Part shown: positions 17,068-24,195 of the stretch, in pieces | Position numbering within the stretch: position 1 is the stretch's first letter | Layout of the letters: each line of letters opens with the position of its first letter | From: an uncultured Burkholderiales bacterium | Lineage (GTDB): Bacteria; Pseudomonadota; Gammaproteobacteria; Burkholderiales; Burkholderiaceae_C | DNA length: 34,621 nucleotides | Reading direction: 5' to 3' | Assembly (NCBI GenBank): GCA_903861115.1 | Contig: CAIOTD010000038.1 | Span: 1 to 34,621, forward strand | Translations under genes and position numbers: made by a program | Notes under the pieces: model-generated | Database searches by the model: none | Told to the model about the DNA's origin: nothing | What the model saw: the letters and a program-made list of their open reading frames with translations, nothing else

Positions 17068-17110
17068 GGCAAGGGTGCTCAAAGTGAAGGGCTATGGGTG
17101 TGGGTCAGGC

Positions 17111-18124
17111 TCAATCGGCCTCAATGCCTTTGAGACGAATCACTCGGCCCCAGCGGGGATAGTCGCTGGCCACGATTTGCCCCAACTCCTCAGCCGACGA
17201 GCCTGACGCATCCAGGCCGGCCTTGCCAAGCATTTCTTTGATCTCTGGCAACTTCAAGACCGCAACGGTCTCTTTGTTCAATCGATCCACGAGGGCCTGA
17301 GGTGTTTTGGCTGGGTAAAAAAGGGCGTACCACATATCGACGTCAACGCCTTTGAAGCCCAACTCTATAAAGGTGGGCACACCACTTGCCACAGGGTGGC
17401 GCTTGGCAGAGCCCACAGCAATGGCGTTGAGCTTGCCACTGCTCACAAAACCTTGGGCGACGTGGATGGGTAAAAAGCCCACATTGATTTCACCTGACAA
17501 GAGATCTTGCGTGTAACCCGCTGTGCCCTTGTAGGGCACATGAAGCAGTGCAATTTGGGAATCCACCTTGAACAACTCCATGGCCATGTGGTGCGGTGTG
17601 CCCACGCCAGGTGAGCCAAAATTGATGCCATCTGGCTTTGCTTTGGCCGCCTTGATCAGGTCTTGCACCGTTTTGAATCCCGTTTTTGGATTGGCCACCA
17701 ACATCAAGGTTCCCCAAGCGGTCATGGAAACGGGCGCAAAATCTTTGACTGGATTGAAGGGCACATTTTTATACAACTGCGCGGCAATCAACATGGTGTT
17801 GGCCCCCATCAAAATGGTGCTGCCATCGGCGGGTGATTTGGCCACCATTTCTGCGCCAATGTTGCCGCTCGCGCCAGGCGAGTTTTGAACCACAACGGGC
17901 ACGCCCAATCGTTCACTGAGTTTAGGAGAGATGGCTCGAGCAATCGTGTCCATCCCAGTGCCGGGGGTAAAAGGCACAATCATTTTGATGGCCTGAGGGT
18001 TTTGCGCACTGGCGTTGCAAAACCAGCACAGTCCAAGGGCCAAAAAAGCGATCAACATCGACAGATCACGGGCCAGACGATGAAAAAATTTGTGAATGCC
18101 AAAGGCTTGGAAGAGGTACGACAT
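17111..18124 (-). CDS. Bug/TctC-family tripartite tricarboxylate transporter receptor
   Basis: A periplasmic solute receptor of the Bug family, second in the window. A basic stretch (HKFFHRLARD) and hydrophobic SMLIAFLALGLCWFCNASAQ make a signal peptide. The mature part has IKMIVPFTPGTGMDTIARAI, NSPGASGNIGAEMVAKSPADG, LLHVPYKGTAGYTQDLLSGEI and GVPTFIELG, all usual for the family. The start may be 18124 (GAG 9 bases upstream) or 18151. The genes after it (pterin dehydratase, amidase) suggest, but do not show, uptake of an amide or aromatic acid. Confidence 0.92.
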   Translation of the reverse strand: MSYLFQAFGIHKFFHRLARDLSMLIAFLALGLCWFCNASAQNPQAIKMIVPFTPGTGMDTIARAISPKLSERLGVPVVVQNSPGASGNIGAEMVAKSPADGSTILMGANTMLIAAQLYKNVPFNPVKDFAPVSMTAWGTLMLVANPKTGFKTVQDLIKAAKAKPDGINFGSPGVGTPHHMAMELFKVDSQIALLHVPYKGTAGYTQDLLSGEINVGFLPIHVAQGFVSSGKLNAIAVGSAKRHPVASGVPTFIELGFKGVDVDMWYALFYPAKTPQALVDRLNKETVAVLKLPEIKEMLGKAGLDASGSSAEELGQIVASDYPRWGRVIRLKGIEAD

Positions 18125-18475
18125 TTTTTTAGTCTCAAGATAAAAATTCATTACAACAACTGCTCGAACTCAGAGTGCATCTTCACAACGTGTCCACCTC
18201 AAAGAAACTGAACCCGCCACAAACCAAGGCCACTTTGCAAAAAATGCCTCTTTCAATGCCCATCCAATTGAACAAACAGCGCACATTATCCAACTTTAAT
18301 AGAAGGTCGACCAAAGCGCCACGTAAACCGCCCTCAACATGAGGGGCATGAAAAAATCCAAACGCTCACGAGGCCTAGGACAAACCCTGACCAAGGGATT
18401 TTCCCGCATAGAAAGGAGTTTCGCATCCAAGTCAGCATGGTATGCTGAATCACAATCAAATTGAACTGTCCCAGA
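18125..18475. other. 351-bp divergent intergenic region (Bug receptor / Liv importer)
   Basis: This stretch must hold promoters for both divergent operons. I see no convincing sigma70 promoter by eye: TTGAAC at 18268 has no good -10 at the right distance, and TATGCT at 18441-18446 is a possible -10 for the Liv operon with no clear -35. The palindrome at 18432-18448 is the only strong signal. A minus-strand open frame at 18296-18481 has no protein-like character. Confidence 0.4.
18432..18448. promoter_or_regulatory. Palindromic candidate operator for the Liv importer operon
   Basis: TCAGCATGGTATGCTGA is a perfect inverted repeat with 7-bp arms around GGT, ending 27 bases before the first ATP-binding protein's ATG. 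It overlaps TATGCT, a possible -10. Position and symmetry fit a repressor site (for example GntR or LacI type); the regulator is not in the window. Confidence 0.4.
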
Positions 18476-19255
18476 ATGCAAACAGAGACCATCTTAGAAA
18501 CACATCATTTGATCAAAGAGTTCAAAGGCTTTGTAGCCGTCAACGGGGTGTCTTTGAAGGTTAAAAAGGGGCACATTCACGCTTTGATTGGTCCAAATGG
18601 TGCGGGCAAGACAACGTGCTTTAATTTGCTCACAAAATTCCTCACCCCCAACTCTGGGCGAATCGTCTTCAATGGCCTAGACATCACCCAAGAGAGCTCT
18701 CCCCAAATTGCACGCAAAGGCATCATCCGTTCATTTCAAATATCCGCCATCTTCCCTAAGCTGAGCGTGCTTGAAAATGTGCGAATCGCTCTGCAAAGGA
18801 GTGCCGGCATGTCTTACCACTTCTGGAAGCCCCAAAGCAGTTTGTACCACCTGCATGAGCGAGCTTTTGAACTCTTGGAGCAAGTCGATCTCTTGGCGTT
18901 CGCTCAAACCATTGGCGCAGAGTTGCCTTACGGCAGGAAAAGAGCCTTAGAAATTGCAACAACGCTGGCCATGGATCCCCAACTGATGCTGCTGGATGAA
19001 CCCACGCAAGGCATGGGACTCGAAGACGTGGCCCGCGTGACCAATCTCATCAAAAAGGTCTCAGCACACCGCACCATTTTAATGGTTGAGCACAACATGA
19101 AAGTGGTCGCAAGCATTGCGGACTGCATCAGTGTCTTGCAACGCGGACAAATCATTGCTGAGGGCTCTTACACGGATGTCTCGCAAAATCCACTCGTGCT
19201 TGATGCCTACATGGGACGTGCAGATGCACAACTCGAAGGTGCGGCGCATGCTTGA
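18476..19255 (+). CDS. Branched-chain amino acid type ABC transporter, ATP-binding protein (LivG-like)
   Basis: A 259-residue ATPase. Walker A is GPNGAGKTTCFNLL, the Q-loop lies in GIIRSFQISAIFPKLSVLENV, the signature is written LPYGRKRALEIATTLA (Pro-Tyr-Gly-Arg in place of LSGGQ), Walker B is LMLLDEPTQGM, and the H-loop His is in MVEHNMKVVASIA. The insert between Q-loop and signature and the length mark LivG rather than LivF. With its LivF partner it powers an importer of the hydrophobic amino acid/aromatic acid class. ATG 18476 is chosen over TTG 18461; the Shine-Dalgarno is weak. The 3' end overlaps the next gene by 8 bases. Confidence 0.93.
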   Translation: MQTETILETHHLIKEFKGFVAVNGVSLKVKKGHIHALIGPNGAGKTTCFNLLTKFLTPNSGRIVFNGLDITQESSPQIARKGIIRSFQISAIFPKLSVLENVRIALQRSAGMSYHFWKPQSSLYHLHERAFELLEQVDLLAFAQTIGAELPYGRKRALEIATTLAMDPQLMLLDEPTQGMGLEDVARVTNLIKKVSAHRTILMVEHNMKVVASIADCISVLQRGQIIAEGSYTDVSQNPLVLDAYMGRADAQLEGAAHA

Positions 19256-19961
19256 GGCCCCAAAAACCGTCCTTGAAGTCAAGAACCTTCACGCTTACTA
19301 CGGCGAGTCCCATGTCCTGCATGGGGTGAATTTGCTTGTTCATGAAGGGGAGGTGGTCACCTTGCTTGGACGAAATGGCGCTGGGCGCAGCACGACCCTC
19401 AAAGCCATCATGGGCTTGGTTGAGCAGCGCAGTGGCAGTGTTTTGCTGGACGGTCAAGAATGCATTCAAATGCCCCCCCACCAGATTGCACACCTTGGGC
19501 TGGGGTACTGTCCTGAGGAGAGAGGTATATTCGCCAGCCTGTCTTGTGAGGAAAATCTCCTGCTCCCCCCCATCTTGAAGGATGGCGGCTTGAGTTTGGA
19601 GGCCATTTATGCCATGTTTCCGAATTTATGGGAGCGTCGAAGCAGTCCAGGCACACGCTTATCGGGTGGAGAGCAACAAATGCTGGCTGTTGCCCGTGTT
19701 GTTCGCACGGGCGCCAAGTTGTTGCTGCTCGATGAGATCTCGGAGGGGCTCGCGCCTGTCATTGTTCAAGCCTTGGCAGCAATGATCTCCACCTTACGCA
19801 CAAAAGGGTTCACCATCGTGATGGTTGAGCAAAACTTTAGATTTGCAGCCCCCCTGGCCGACCGTTTCTACATCATGGAGCATGGGCAAATCATTGACAC
19901 CTTCTCTCAGGCTCAACTGAACGAGAAGATGGATATGCTGCATGAGTTTTTGGGCATTTAA
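19248..19961 (+). CDS. Branched-chain amino acid type ABC transporter, ATP-binding protein (LivF-like), Walker A Arg variant
   Basis: A 237-residue ATPase with the LivF layout: LEVKNLHAYYGESHVLHGVN, Walker A, GLGYCPEERGIFASLSCEENL (Q-loop replaced by PEERGIF, normal for LivF), signature LSGGEQQMLAVARVV, Walker B LLLLDEISEGLAPV and H-loop replaced by VEQN. The odd feature is Walker A: GRNGAGRSTTLKAI, where the nucleotide-binding Lys is Arg (codon CGC). I recall the same change in some Liv-type ATPases, so it may be a subfamily trait. The start ATG 19248 lies inside the end of the preceding gene, with AAGG 8 bases upstream. The longer frame from 19116 is read-through of the overlap. Confidence 0.92.
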   Translation: MLEAPKTVLEVKNLHAYYGESHVLHGVNLLVHEGEVVTLLGRNGAGRSTTLKAIMGLVEQRSGSVLLDGQECIQMPPHQIAHLGLGYCPEERGIFASLSCEENLLLPPILKDGGLSLEAIYAMFPNLWERRSSPGTRLSGGEQQMLAVARVVRTGAKLLLLDEISEGLAPVIVQALAAMISTLRTKGFTIVMVEQNFRFAAPLADRFYIMEHGQIIDTFSQAQLNEKMDMLHEFLGI

Positions 19962-20014
19962 CAAATAGACCCTTTAAAGGGCTTGGCATTTTTAAACCAT
20001 TCAAGGAGACAAGC

Positions 20015-21238
20015 ATGACATCTAGGACGATCAGAAAAACGTTTGCATTATTGGCTTGCGCTAGCGCAGCCGCTGCAATGCTCAGCCCCTTGCCCGCGCG
20101 GGCTGGCAATGAAGTGGTCATTGGAGACATCGATGACATGTCGGGCCTGTACGCCGACGTGATTGGGCCCGGCGGGATTGAAGCGGTCAAAATGGCCATT
20201 GCTGACTTTGGAGGAAGCGTCATTGGCAAAAAAATTGTTTTCATCAGCGCCGACCACCAAAACAAACCTGACGTTGGCTCCTCCAAATTCAGAGAATGGG
20301 CCGACAAAAGCGAGCTGAACATTTTACTGGGTGGCTCCAACACGGGGGTGAGCATTGCCATGGCCAAAGTCGCTGGCGAAAAGAAAGTGCCCTTCATGGC
20401 CATTGGTGCGGCAGGCTCTTCCTTGACCAACCAAGACTGTACGCCCTACACCGTTCACTACTCATATGACACCACCTCCTTGGCCAATGGCACGGCCAGC
20501 GTCATCACCCAAGGGGGCGGCAAGTCTTGGTTTTTCTTGACCGCTGATTACGCATTTGGCACACAACTTCAAGACGCGGCCACCAAAGTGCTCACCGCCA
20601 ATGGGGGCAAATCCATTGGCTCGGTTCGTGTCCCTTTGTCGGCCTCTGACTTCTCTTCTTTTTTGCTCCAAGCCAAAGGCTCAGGCGCTCAGGTCCTTGG
20701 CTTGTCCAACGCGGGCACGGATTTCACCAACTCTTTGAAAGCGGCCAATGAATTTGGCATCACCAAGACCATGAAGCCCGCAGCGCTGCTCGCCTTCATC
20801 AGTGACATTCACAGCTTGGGACTTCAAACTGCCCAAGGCTTGTACCTCACCACAGGCTGGTACTGGGATTTAAATCCTGAAACCCGGGCTTTTGGCAAGC
20901 GCTATTTTGAAAAAATGAAAAAAGAGCCCACCATGAACCAGGCGGCCTATTACTCGGCAACCCTCACTTACCTGAATGCGGTGAAAGCGGCCAACACCAC
21001 CGAGCCTGACAAGGTGATGGAACAATTGAGAAAACTTAAAATCAACGACATGTTTGCCAAGGGCGGCTACATCCGTGAAGACGGCGTGATGGTGCATGAC
21101 ATGTACGTGATGCAGGTCAAAACACCAGCCGAATCCAAATACCCTTGGGATTATTACAAACTGGTCAAAAAAATGAGTGGAGAAGAAGCGTTTGGCCCCT
21201 TGTCCGATTCCACTTGTCCTTTGCTCAAGAAAAAATAA
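20015..21238 (+). CDS. Liv-type ABC transporter substrate-binding protein
   Basis: A 407-residue periplasmic type I binding protein. A signal peptide (RKTFALLACASAAAAML) ends at LPARA before GNEVVIGDIDDMSGLYAD. Other landmarks are ADHQNKPDVGSSKFREWAD, NILLGGSNTGVSIAMAKVA, FFLTADYAFGTQLQ and GLYLTTGWYWDLNPETR. This is the branch of ligand-binding proteins with YDTTSLANGTA and WFFLTADYAFG, often seen with aromatic or aliphatic acid catabolism rather than with leucine uptake. A strong AAGGAG lies 7 bases before the ATG. Placed between ATPase and permease genes, it is probably the most expressed gene of the operon. Confidence 0.94.
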   Translation: MTSRTIRKTFALLACASAAAAMLSPLPARAGNEVVIGDIDDMSGLYADVIGPGGIEAVKMAIADFGGSVIGKKIVFISADHQNKPDVGSSKFREWADKSELNILLGGSNTGVSIAMAKVAGEKKVPFMAIGAAGSSLTNQDCTPYTVHYSYDTTSLANGTASVITQGGGKSWFFLTADYAFGTQLQDAATKVLTANGGKSIGSVRVPLSASDFSSFLLQAKGSGAQVLGLSNAGTDFTNSLKAANEFGITKTMKPAALLAFISDIHSLGLQTAQGLYLTTGWYWDLNPETRAFGKRYFEKMKKEPTMNQAAYYSATLTYLNAVKAANTTEPDKVMEQLRKLKINDMFAKGGYIREDGVMVHDMYVMQVKTPAESKYPWDYYKLVKKMSGEEAFGPLSDSTCPLLKKK

Positions 21239-21273
21239 TTTAGGCGTTTGAAAACCAGACCTTTGCATCAAGA

Positions 21274-21316
21274 GGGGGCGACGTTGGGGCAAGCTGTTTG
21301 CTCTAGCGTGGCCCCC
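21274..21316 (+). other. Intercistronic stem-loop between binding protein and LivH genes
   Basis: GGGGGC (21274-21279) pairs with GCCCCC (21311-21316); after a G-G mismatch ACG pairs with CGT, and the loop can add GCAA/TTGC. The stem ends 20 bases before the livH ATG. There is no T run, so it is more likely a 3'-end stabiliser of the binding-protein message or a partial attenuator than a terminator. Confidence 0.4.
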
Positions 21317-21336
21317 TTCATTCGCATGAAAAATCT

Positions 21337-22221
21337 ATGAGTGACATCTTTGGCATCCCCACCCAAGTGATCTTGGGTCAACTGTTGCTTGGGCTTTTGA
21401 ATGGCTCTTTTTACGCCATGCTCAGCCTGGGACTGGCTGTGATTTTTGGGCTTTTAGGGGTGGTCAATTTTGCCCATGGTGCTTTTTACATGCTGGGCGC
21501 TTACGCGGCTTGGTTCCTTTGGGGCAGCTTTGGCATCAATTACTGGGTGGCACTTTGGGTGGCGCCCATCGCGGTTGGCTTTCTTGGCATTGGTCTTGAA
21601 AGGGCTTTTTTAAAGCATCTCTACAAAATTGATCCCCTGTATGGTTTGTTACTGACCTTTGGCTTGGCCTTGATTGCAGAGGGTGTGCTCAGAGAGCTCT
21701 TTGGCTCATCGGGTCAGAGTTATCCGGTCCCCGACTTGCTGCAAGGTGCGGTGGATGTGGGCTTCATGATCTTGCCCATTTACCGCGTATGGGTCATTGT
21801 GGCCTGCCTAGGGGTATGTTTTTTGACCTGGTATTTGATTGAGCGCACGAGCCTAGGCTCTACACTCAGAGCCGCCACAGAGAACCCCAAGCTCGTGCAG
21901 GCCTTTGGCATCAATGTGCCTCGCATGGTGATGCTCACCTATGGTGGGGGGGTTGCATTGGCAGCATTGGCTGGCGTGTTGTCAGCGCCCATCATCCAGG
22001 TGTCTCCCTTGATGGGCTCCTCGCTTGTCATTGTTGTCTTCGCAGTTGTCGTGATTGGCGGCATGGGCTCCATCCTGGGGGCCATTTTGAGCGGATTGGC
22101 CCTGGGTGTGATCGAAGGATTTACCAAAGTTCTCTACCCCGAGGCCTCCAACATTGTTGTGTTTGTGATCATGGCCATTGTGCTGTGCTGGCGACCCAAC
22201 GGCTTGTTTGGTAAAGATTGA
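21337..22221 (+). CDS. Liv-type ABC transporter permease (LivH-like)
   Basis: A 294-residue membrane protein with about eight hydrophobic segments. LivH landmarks are LLNGSFYAMLSLGLAVIFGLLGVVNFAHGAFYMLGAY near the N-terminus, ERTSLGSTLRAATENPKLVQAFGIN (the coupling-helix loop that contacts the ATPases), VSPLMGSSLVIVVFAVVVIGGMGSILGAI, and a C-terminal WRPNGLFGKD. Length is normal. It pairs with the LivM-type protein encoded 4 bases downstream to form the membrane channel. (Motifs are given as landmarks, each within the family's conserved blocks.). Confidence 0.94.
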   Translation: MSDIFGIPTQVILGQLLLGLLNGSFYAMLSLGLAVIFGLLGVVNFAHGAFYMLGAYAAWFLWGSFGINYWVALWVAPIAVGFLGIGLERAFLKHLYKIDPLYGLLLTFGLALIAEGVLRELFGSSGQSYPVPDLLQGAVDVGFMILPIYRVWVIVACLGVCFLTWYLIERTSLGSTLRAATENPKLVQAFGINVPRMVMLTYGGGVALAALAGVLSAPIIQVSPLMGSSLVIVVFAVVVIGGMGSILGAILSGLALGVIEGFTKVLYPEASNIVVFVIMAIVLCWRPNGLFGKD

Positions 22222-22225
22222 ACGC

Positions 22226-23170
22226 ATGAAAAAAATCACCCCCTTGTTCTACGGTTTGCTTTTGGTATTGGGTCTGTTGGCGCCCGCTTTGGGTGTGTAC
22301 CCGGTGTACTTGATGACCCTTTATTGTTACGCCATCTTTGCGTGCGCCTTTAATTTAATGCTGGGGTTCAGCGGCATGCTCTCCTTTGGTCACGCAGCGT
22401 ATTTTGGGTTTTCATCCTACATCACCGCGCATTTGATCACCGCTCAGGGCGTCAACACCCTTTTAGCCATTGTTTTGGGCATGCTTGCCTCAAGCCTGTT
22501 GGGCTTGGGGATTGGTTTCATTGCCATCAGACGCTCAGGGATTTACTTTGCCATGATCACCTTGGCCCTGTCCCAGTTGGTGTATTTTGTCTGCCTTCAG
22601 GCCTCTTTTACGGGGGGAGAAAATGGCATCCAAGGTGTGTCGCGTGGCGACTTGCTGGGCATGATCTCCTTGAAAGATGATTTGACCATGTACTATTTCA
22701 TCTTCATCGTTTTCGTGATGGTGTTTTTGTTCATTCAACGTGTCGTGTCTTCACCCTTTGGGCAAGTGCTCAAAGCCATCAGAGAAAACGAGACCCGAGC
22801 GTGTTCTCTGGGCTACTTTGTGGATCGTCAAAAATTACTGGTCTTTGTTTTATCGTCGACCTTGGCTGGATTGGCAGGCTCACTCAAGTGTGTTGCACTG
22901 GGCTTTGCTGCTTTGTCCGACGTGCTTCAAGCGACCTCGGGCGAGGTGATCTTGATGACCATGCTGGGTGGTGCGGGCACCTTCTTTGGCCCCGTTTTAG
23001 GTGCGGGCATCGTGGTCACCCTCCAAGACACCTTGTCTGACAAGGTGGGGTCTTGGGTCACCGTCATCATTGGTGCCATTTTTGTTGTGTGTGTGATGGC
23101 CTTTAGAAAAGGGATCGTTGGAGAAAGCATTGACGCGCTTCAAAGGTGGCAACAACGAAAGCTCTCATGA
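22226..23170 (+). CDS. Liv-type ABC transporter permease (LivM-like)
   Basis: A 314-residue membrane protein with about nine hydrophobic segments. LivM landmarks are MLGFSGMLSFGHAAYFGFSSY, RRSGIYFAMITLALSQL, TGGENGIQGV, the coupling loop SPFGQVLKAIRENETRACSLG, and MTMLGGAGTFFGPVLGAGIV. The frame extends upstream to 22178 within livH, but ATG 22226 lies 4 bases after the livH stop and starts MKKITPLFYGLLL, as expected. The gene closes the five-gene importer operon and ends 28 bp from the convergent HAD gene; no terminator is visible in that gap. Confidence 0.94.
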   Translation: MKKITPLFYGLLLVLGLLAPALGVYPVYLMTLYCYAIFACAFNLMLGFSGMLSFGHAAYFGFSSYITAHLITAQGVNTLLAIVLGMLASSLLGLGIGFIAIRRSGIYFAMITLALSQLVYFVCLQASFTGGENGIQGVSRGDLLGMISLKDDLTMYYFIFIVFVMVFLFIQRVVSSPFGQVLKAIRENETRACSLGYFVDRQKLLVFVLSSTLAGLAGSLKCVALGFAALSDVLQATSGEVILMTMLGGAGTFFGPVLGAGIVVTLQDTLSDKVGSWVTVIIGAIFVVCVMAFRKGIVGESIDALQRWQQRKLS

Positions 23171-23198
23171 TGGAGGCGTCAGCGTGCTTTGTTCTGGC

Positions 23199-23933
23199 TT
23201 ATTGAGCAGCCGCCTTGGGTGAAACCATCGGCGTTGAGGAGGACAACACATCCGCCAATTCAGTCATGTCTTTTAGAATCCAATCGGGCTGATGAGGCGT
23301 TTGCCCAAAAGGGCGACGCCTTTTGTCGATAAAGGCCGTGTGCATGCCTGCCGCCTTGGCCCCTATGCAATCGAATGCATGGTTGGCCACAAAGAGGACC
23401 TGATGGGGTGCGACACCCATCTCTTTTGCGGCATAGGTGTAGGAGGCCACATGGGGTTTAAAGGCGCCCGCGCTCGCCACAGACAAGACGCGATCAAAGT
23501 CAATTCGGTGAAAGGCCTTGGCGCGCTCAAGCATATCGGGATCCCCGTTTGAGAGGACCACGATCGGGTAACGCCCTTTGATGCGCAACAAGGCTTGGGG
23601 CACCTCTGGAAAACACTCAAGTGTTTCAATGCACGCGACCAAGCGTTTCACGTCTTCGAGTGCAGGCTCAATGCCTGCACGCTCTAAGGTGTAGGACAAG
23701 GCTCGGTGTCCAATTTCACGGTAAGGGGTGTGCGTTTGATGAAGCAGCGCATCAATCATGGAGTTCTCAAAGTGCGTTCGCCGCCACCATGTGACGAAAG
23801 AATTCACCGAGCCCTTGAAGCCTTTTTCTCTCAAAAAGGGCTCGATGGCTTTGACCAATCCGCCTTGCATATCGACCACCGTGCCGTATTGGTCAAACAT
23901 CACCACTCGGATTGTTTTTTTCAGCTCCTCCAT
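23199..23933 (-). CDS. HAD type II hydrolase, divergent active site
   Basis: A 244-residue HAD-superfamily protein of the haloacid dehalogenase type II group. The nucleophile Asp is in VVMFDQYGTVVDMQGG, an Arg pair in WWRRTHFENSMID, Ser-Asn in VVLSNGDPDMLERA, and Lys in AGAFKPHVASY. The last motif is FVANHAFDCIGAKAAGM instead of the dehalogenase FVSSN-x-WD, so the Ser and Asn that hold water in dehalogenases are Asn and His here. This argues against true haloacid dehalogenation and for another small-acid or phosphate substrate. It is divergent from the ThDP enzyme gene, separated by 262 bp, and may share its regulation. Confidence 0.85.
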   Translation of the reverse strand: MEELKKTIRVVMFDQYGTVVDMQGGLVKAIEPFLREKGFKGSVNSFVTWWRRTHFENSMIDALLHQTHTPYREIGHRALSYTLERAGIEPALEDVKRLVACIETLECFPEVPQALLRIKGRYPIVVLSNGDPDMLERAKAFHRIDFDRVLSVASAGAFKPHVASYTYAAKEMGVAPHQVLFVANHAFDCIGAKAAGMHTAFIDKRRRPFGQTPHQPDWILKDMTELADVLSSSTPMVSPKAAAQ

Positions 23934-24096
23934 GCTTTTTTCCTTTGATCGCTTCAGTTGGATGCTTGCAGGCGCTTGTGCGGCCTACAAGTCTTTTACC
24001 CCAAGGTGAACAACTTGGTATTCATGTTCTCCCTAGGATTTGCTACGTTTTTCTAGCAATTTTGTCCCTTTTATTTCACCCTATTGCGTGCATGCT

Positions 24097-24166
24097 TTGG
24101 CGATCGGAAGAGAAAAAACATAAAATAAGACCTGTTTCAATTTCAAGATTCAAATTTTTTTGAAAC
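24097..24166 (+). promoter_or_regulatory. Candidate promoter and leader hairpin of the ThDP enzyme gene
   Basis: TTGGCG (24097-24102) and TAAAAT (24121-24126, 18-bp spacing) form a plausible sigma70 promoter in a strongly A/T-rich gap. Transcription would start near 24133, right at an inverted repeat GTTTCAA (24134-24140) / TTGAAAC (24160-24166) that is followed by a T run, so the RNA would begin with a weak A/U-rich hairpin. The ATG at 24196 lacks a Shine-Dalgarno. The rest of the gap back to 23934 holds a short repeat CCAAG/CTTGG near 24003-24019 and nothing else I recognise. Confidence 0.4.
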
Positions 24167-24195
24167 TTTTTTATTCATTTTCTAATTTCTTCACC

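Noticed and set aside
18296-18481. 61-codon minus-strand frame in the divergent gap
   Set aside because: No motif or Shine-Dalgarno, and it covers the palindrome and probable Liv promoter.
19116-19247. N-terminal extension of the LivF-like frame
   Set aside because: It is inside the coding sequence of the LivG-like gene and unlike any ABC protein; the family start is ATG 19248.
19970-19981. CCCTTTAAAGGG palindrome between the LivF-like and binding-protein genes
   Set aside because: It has no loop and no T run directly after it, so neither a terminator nor a clear operator can be argued.
23912-24163. 83-codon plus-strand frame between HAD and ThDP genes
   Set aside because: It overlaps the HAD 5' end, contains the likely promoter, and shows no protein-like pattern.
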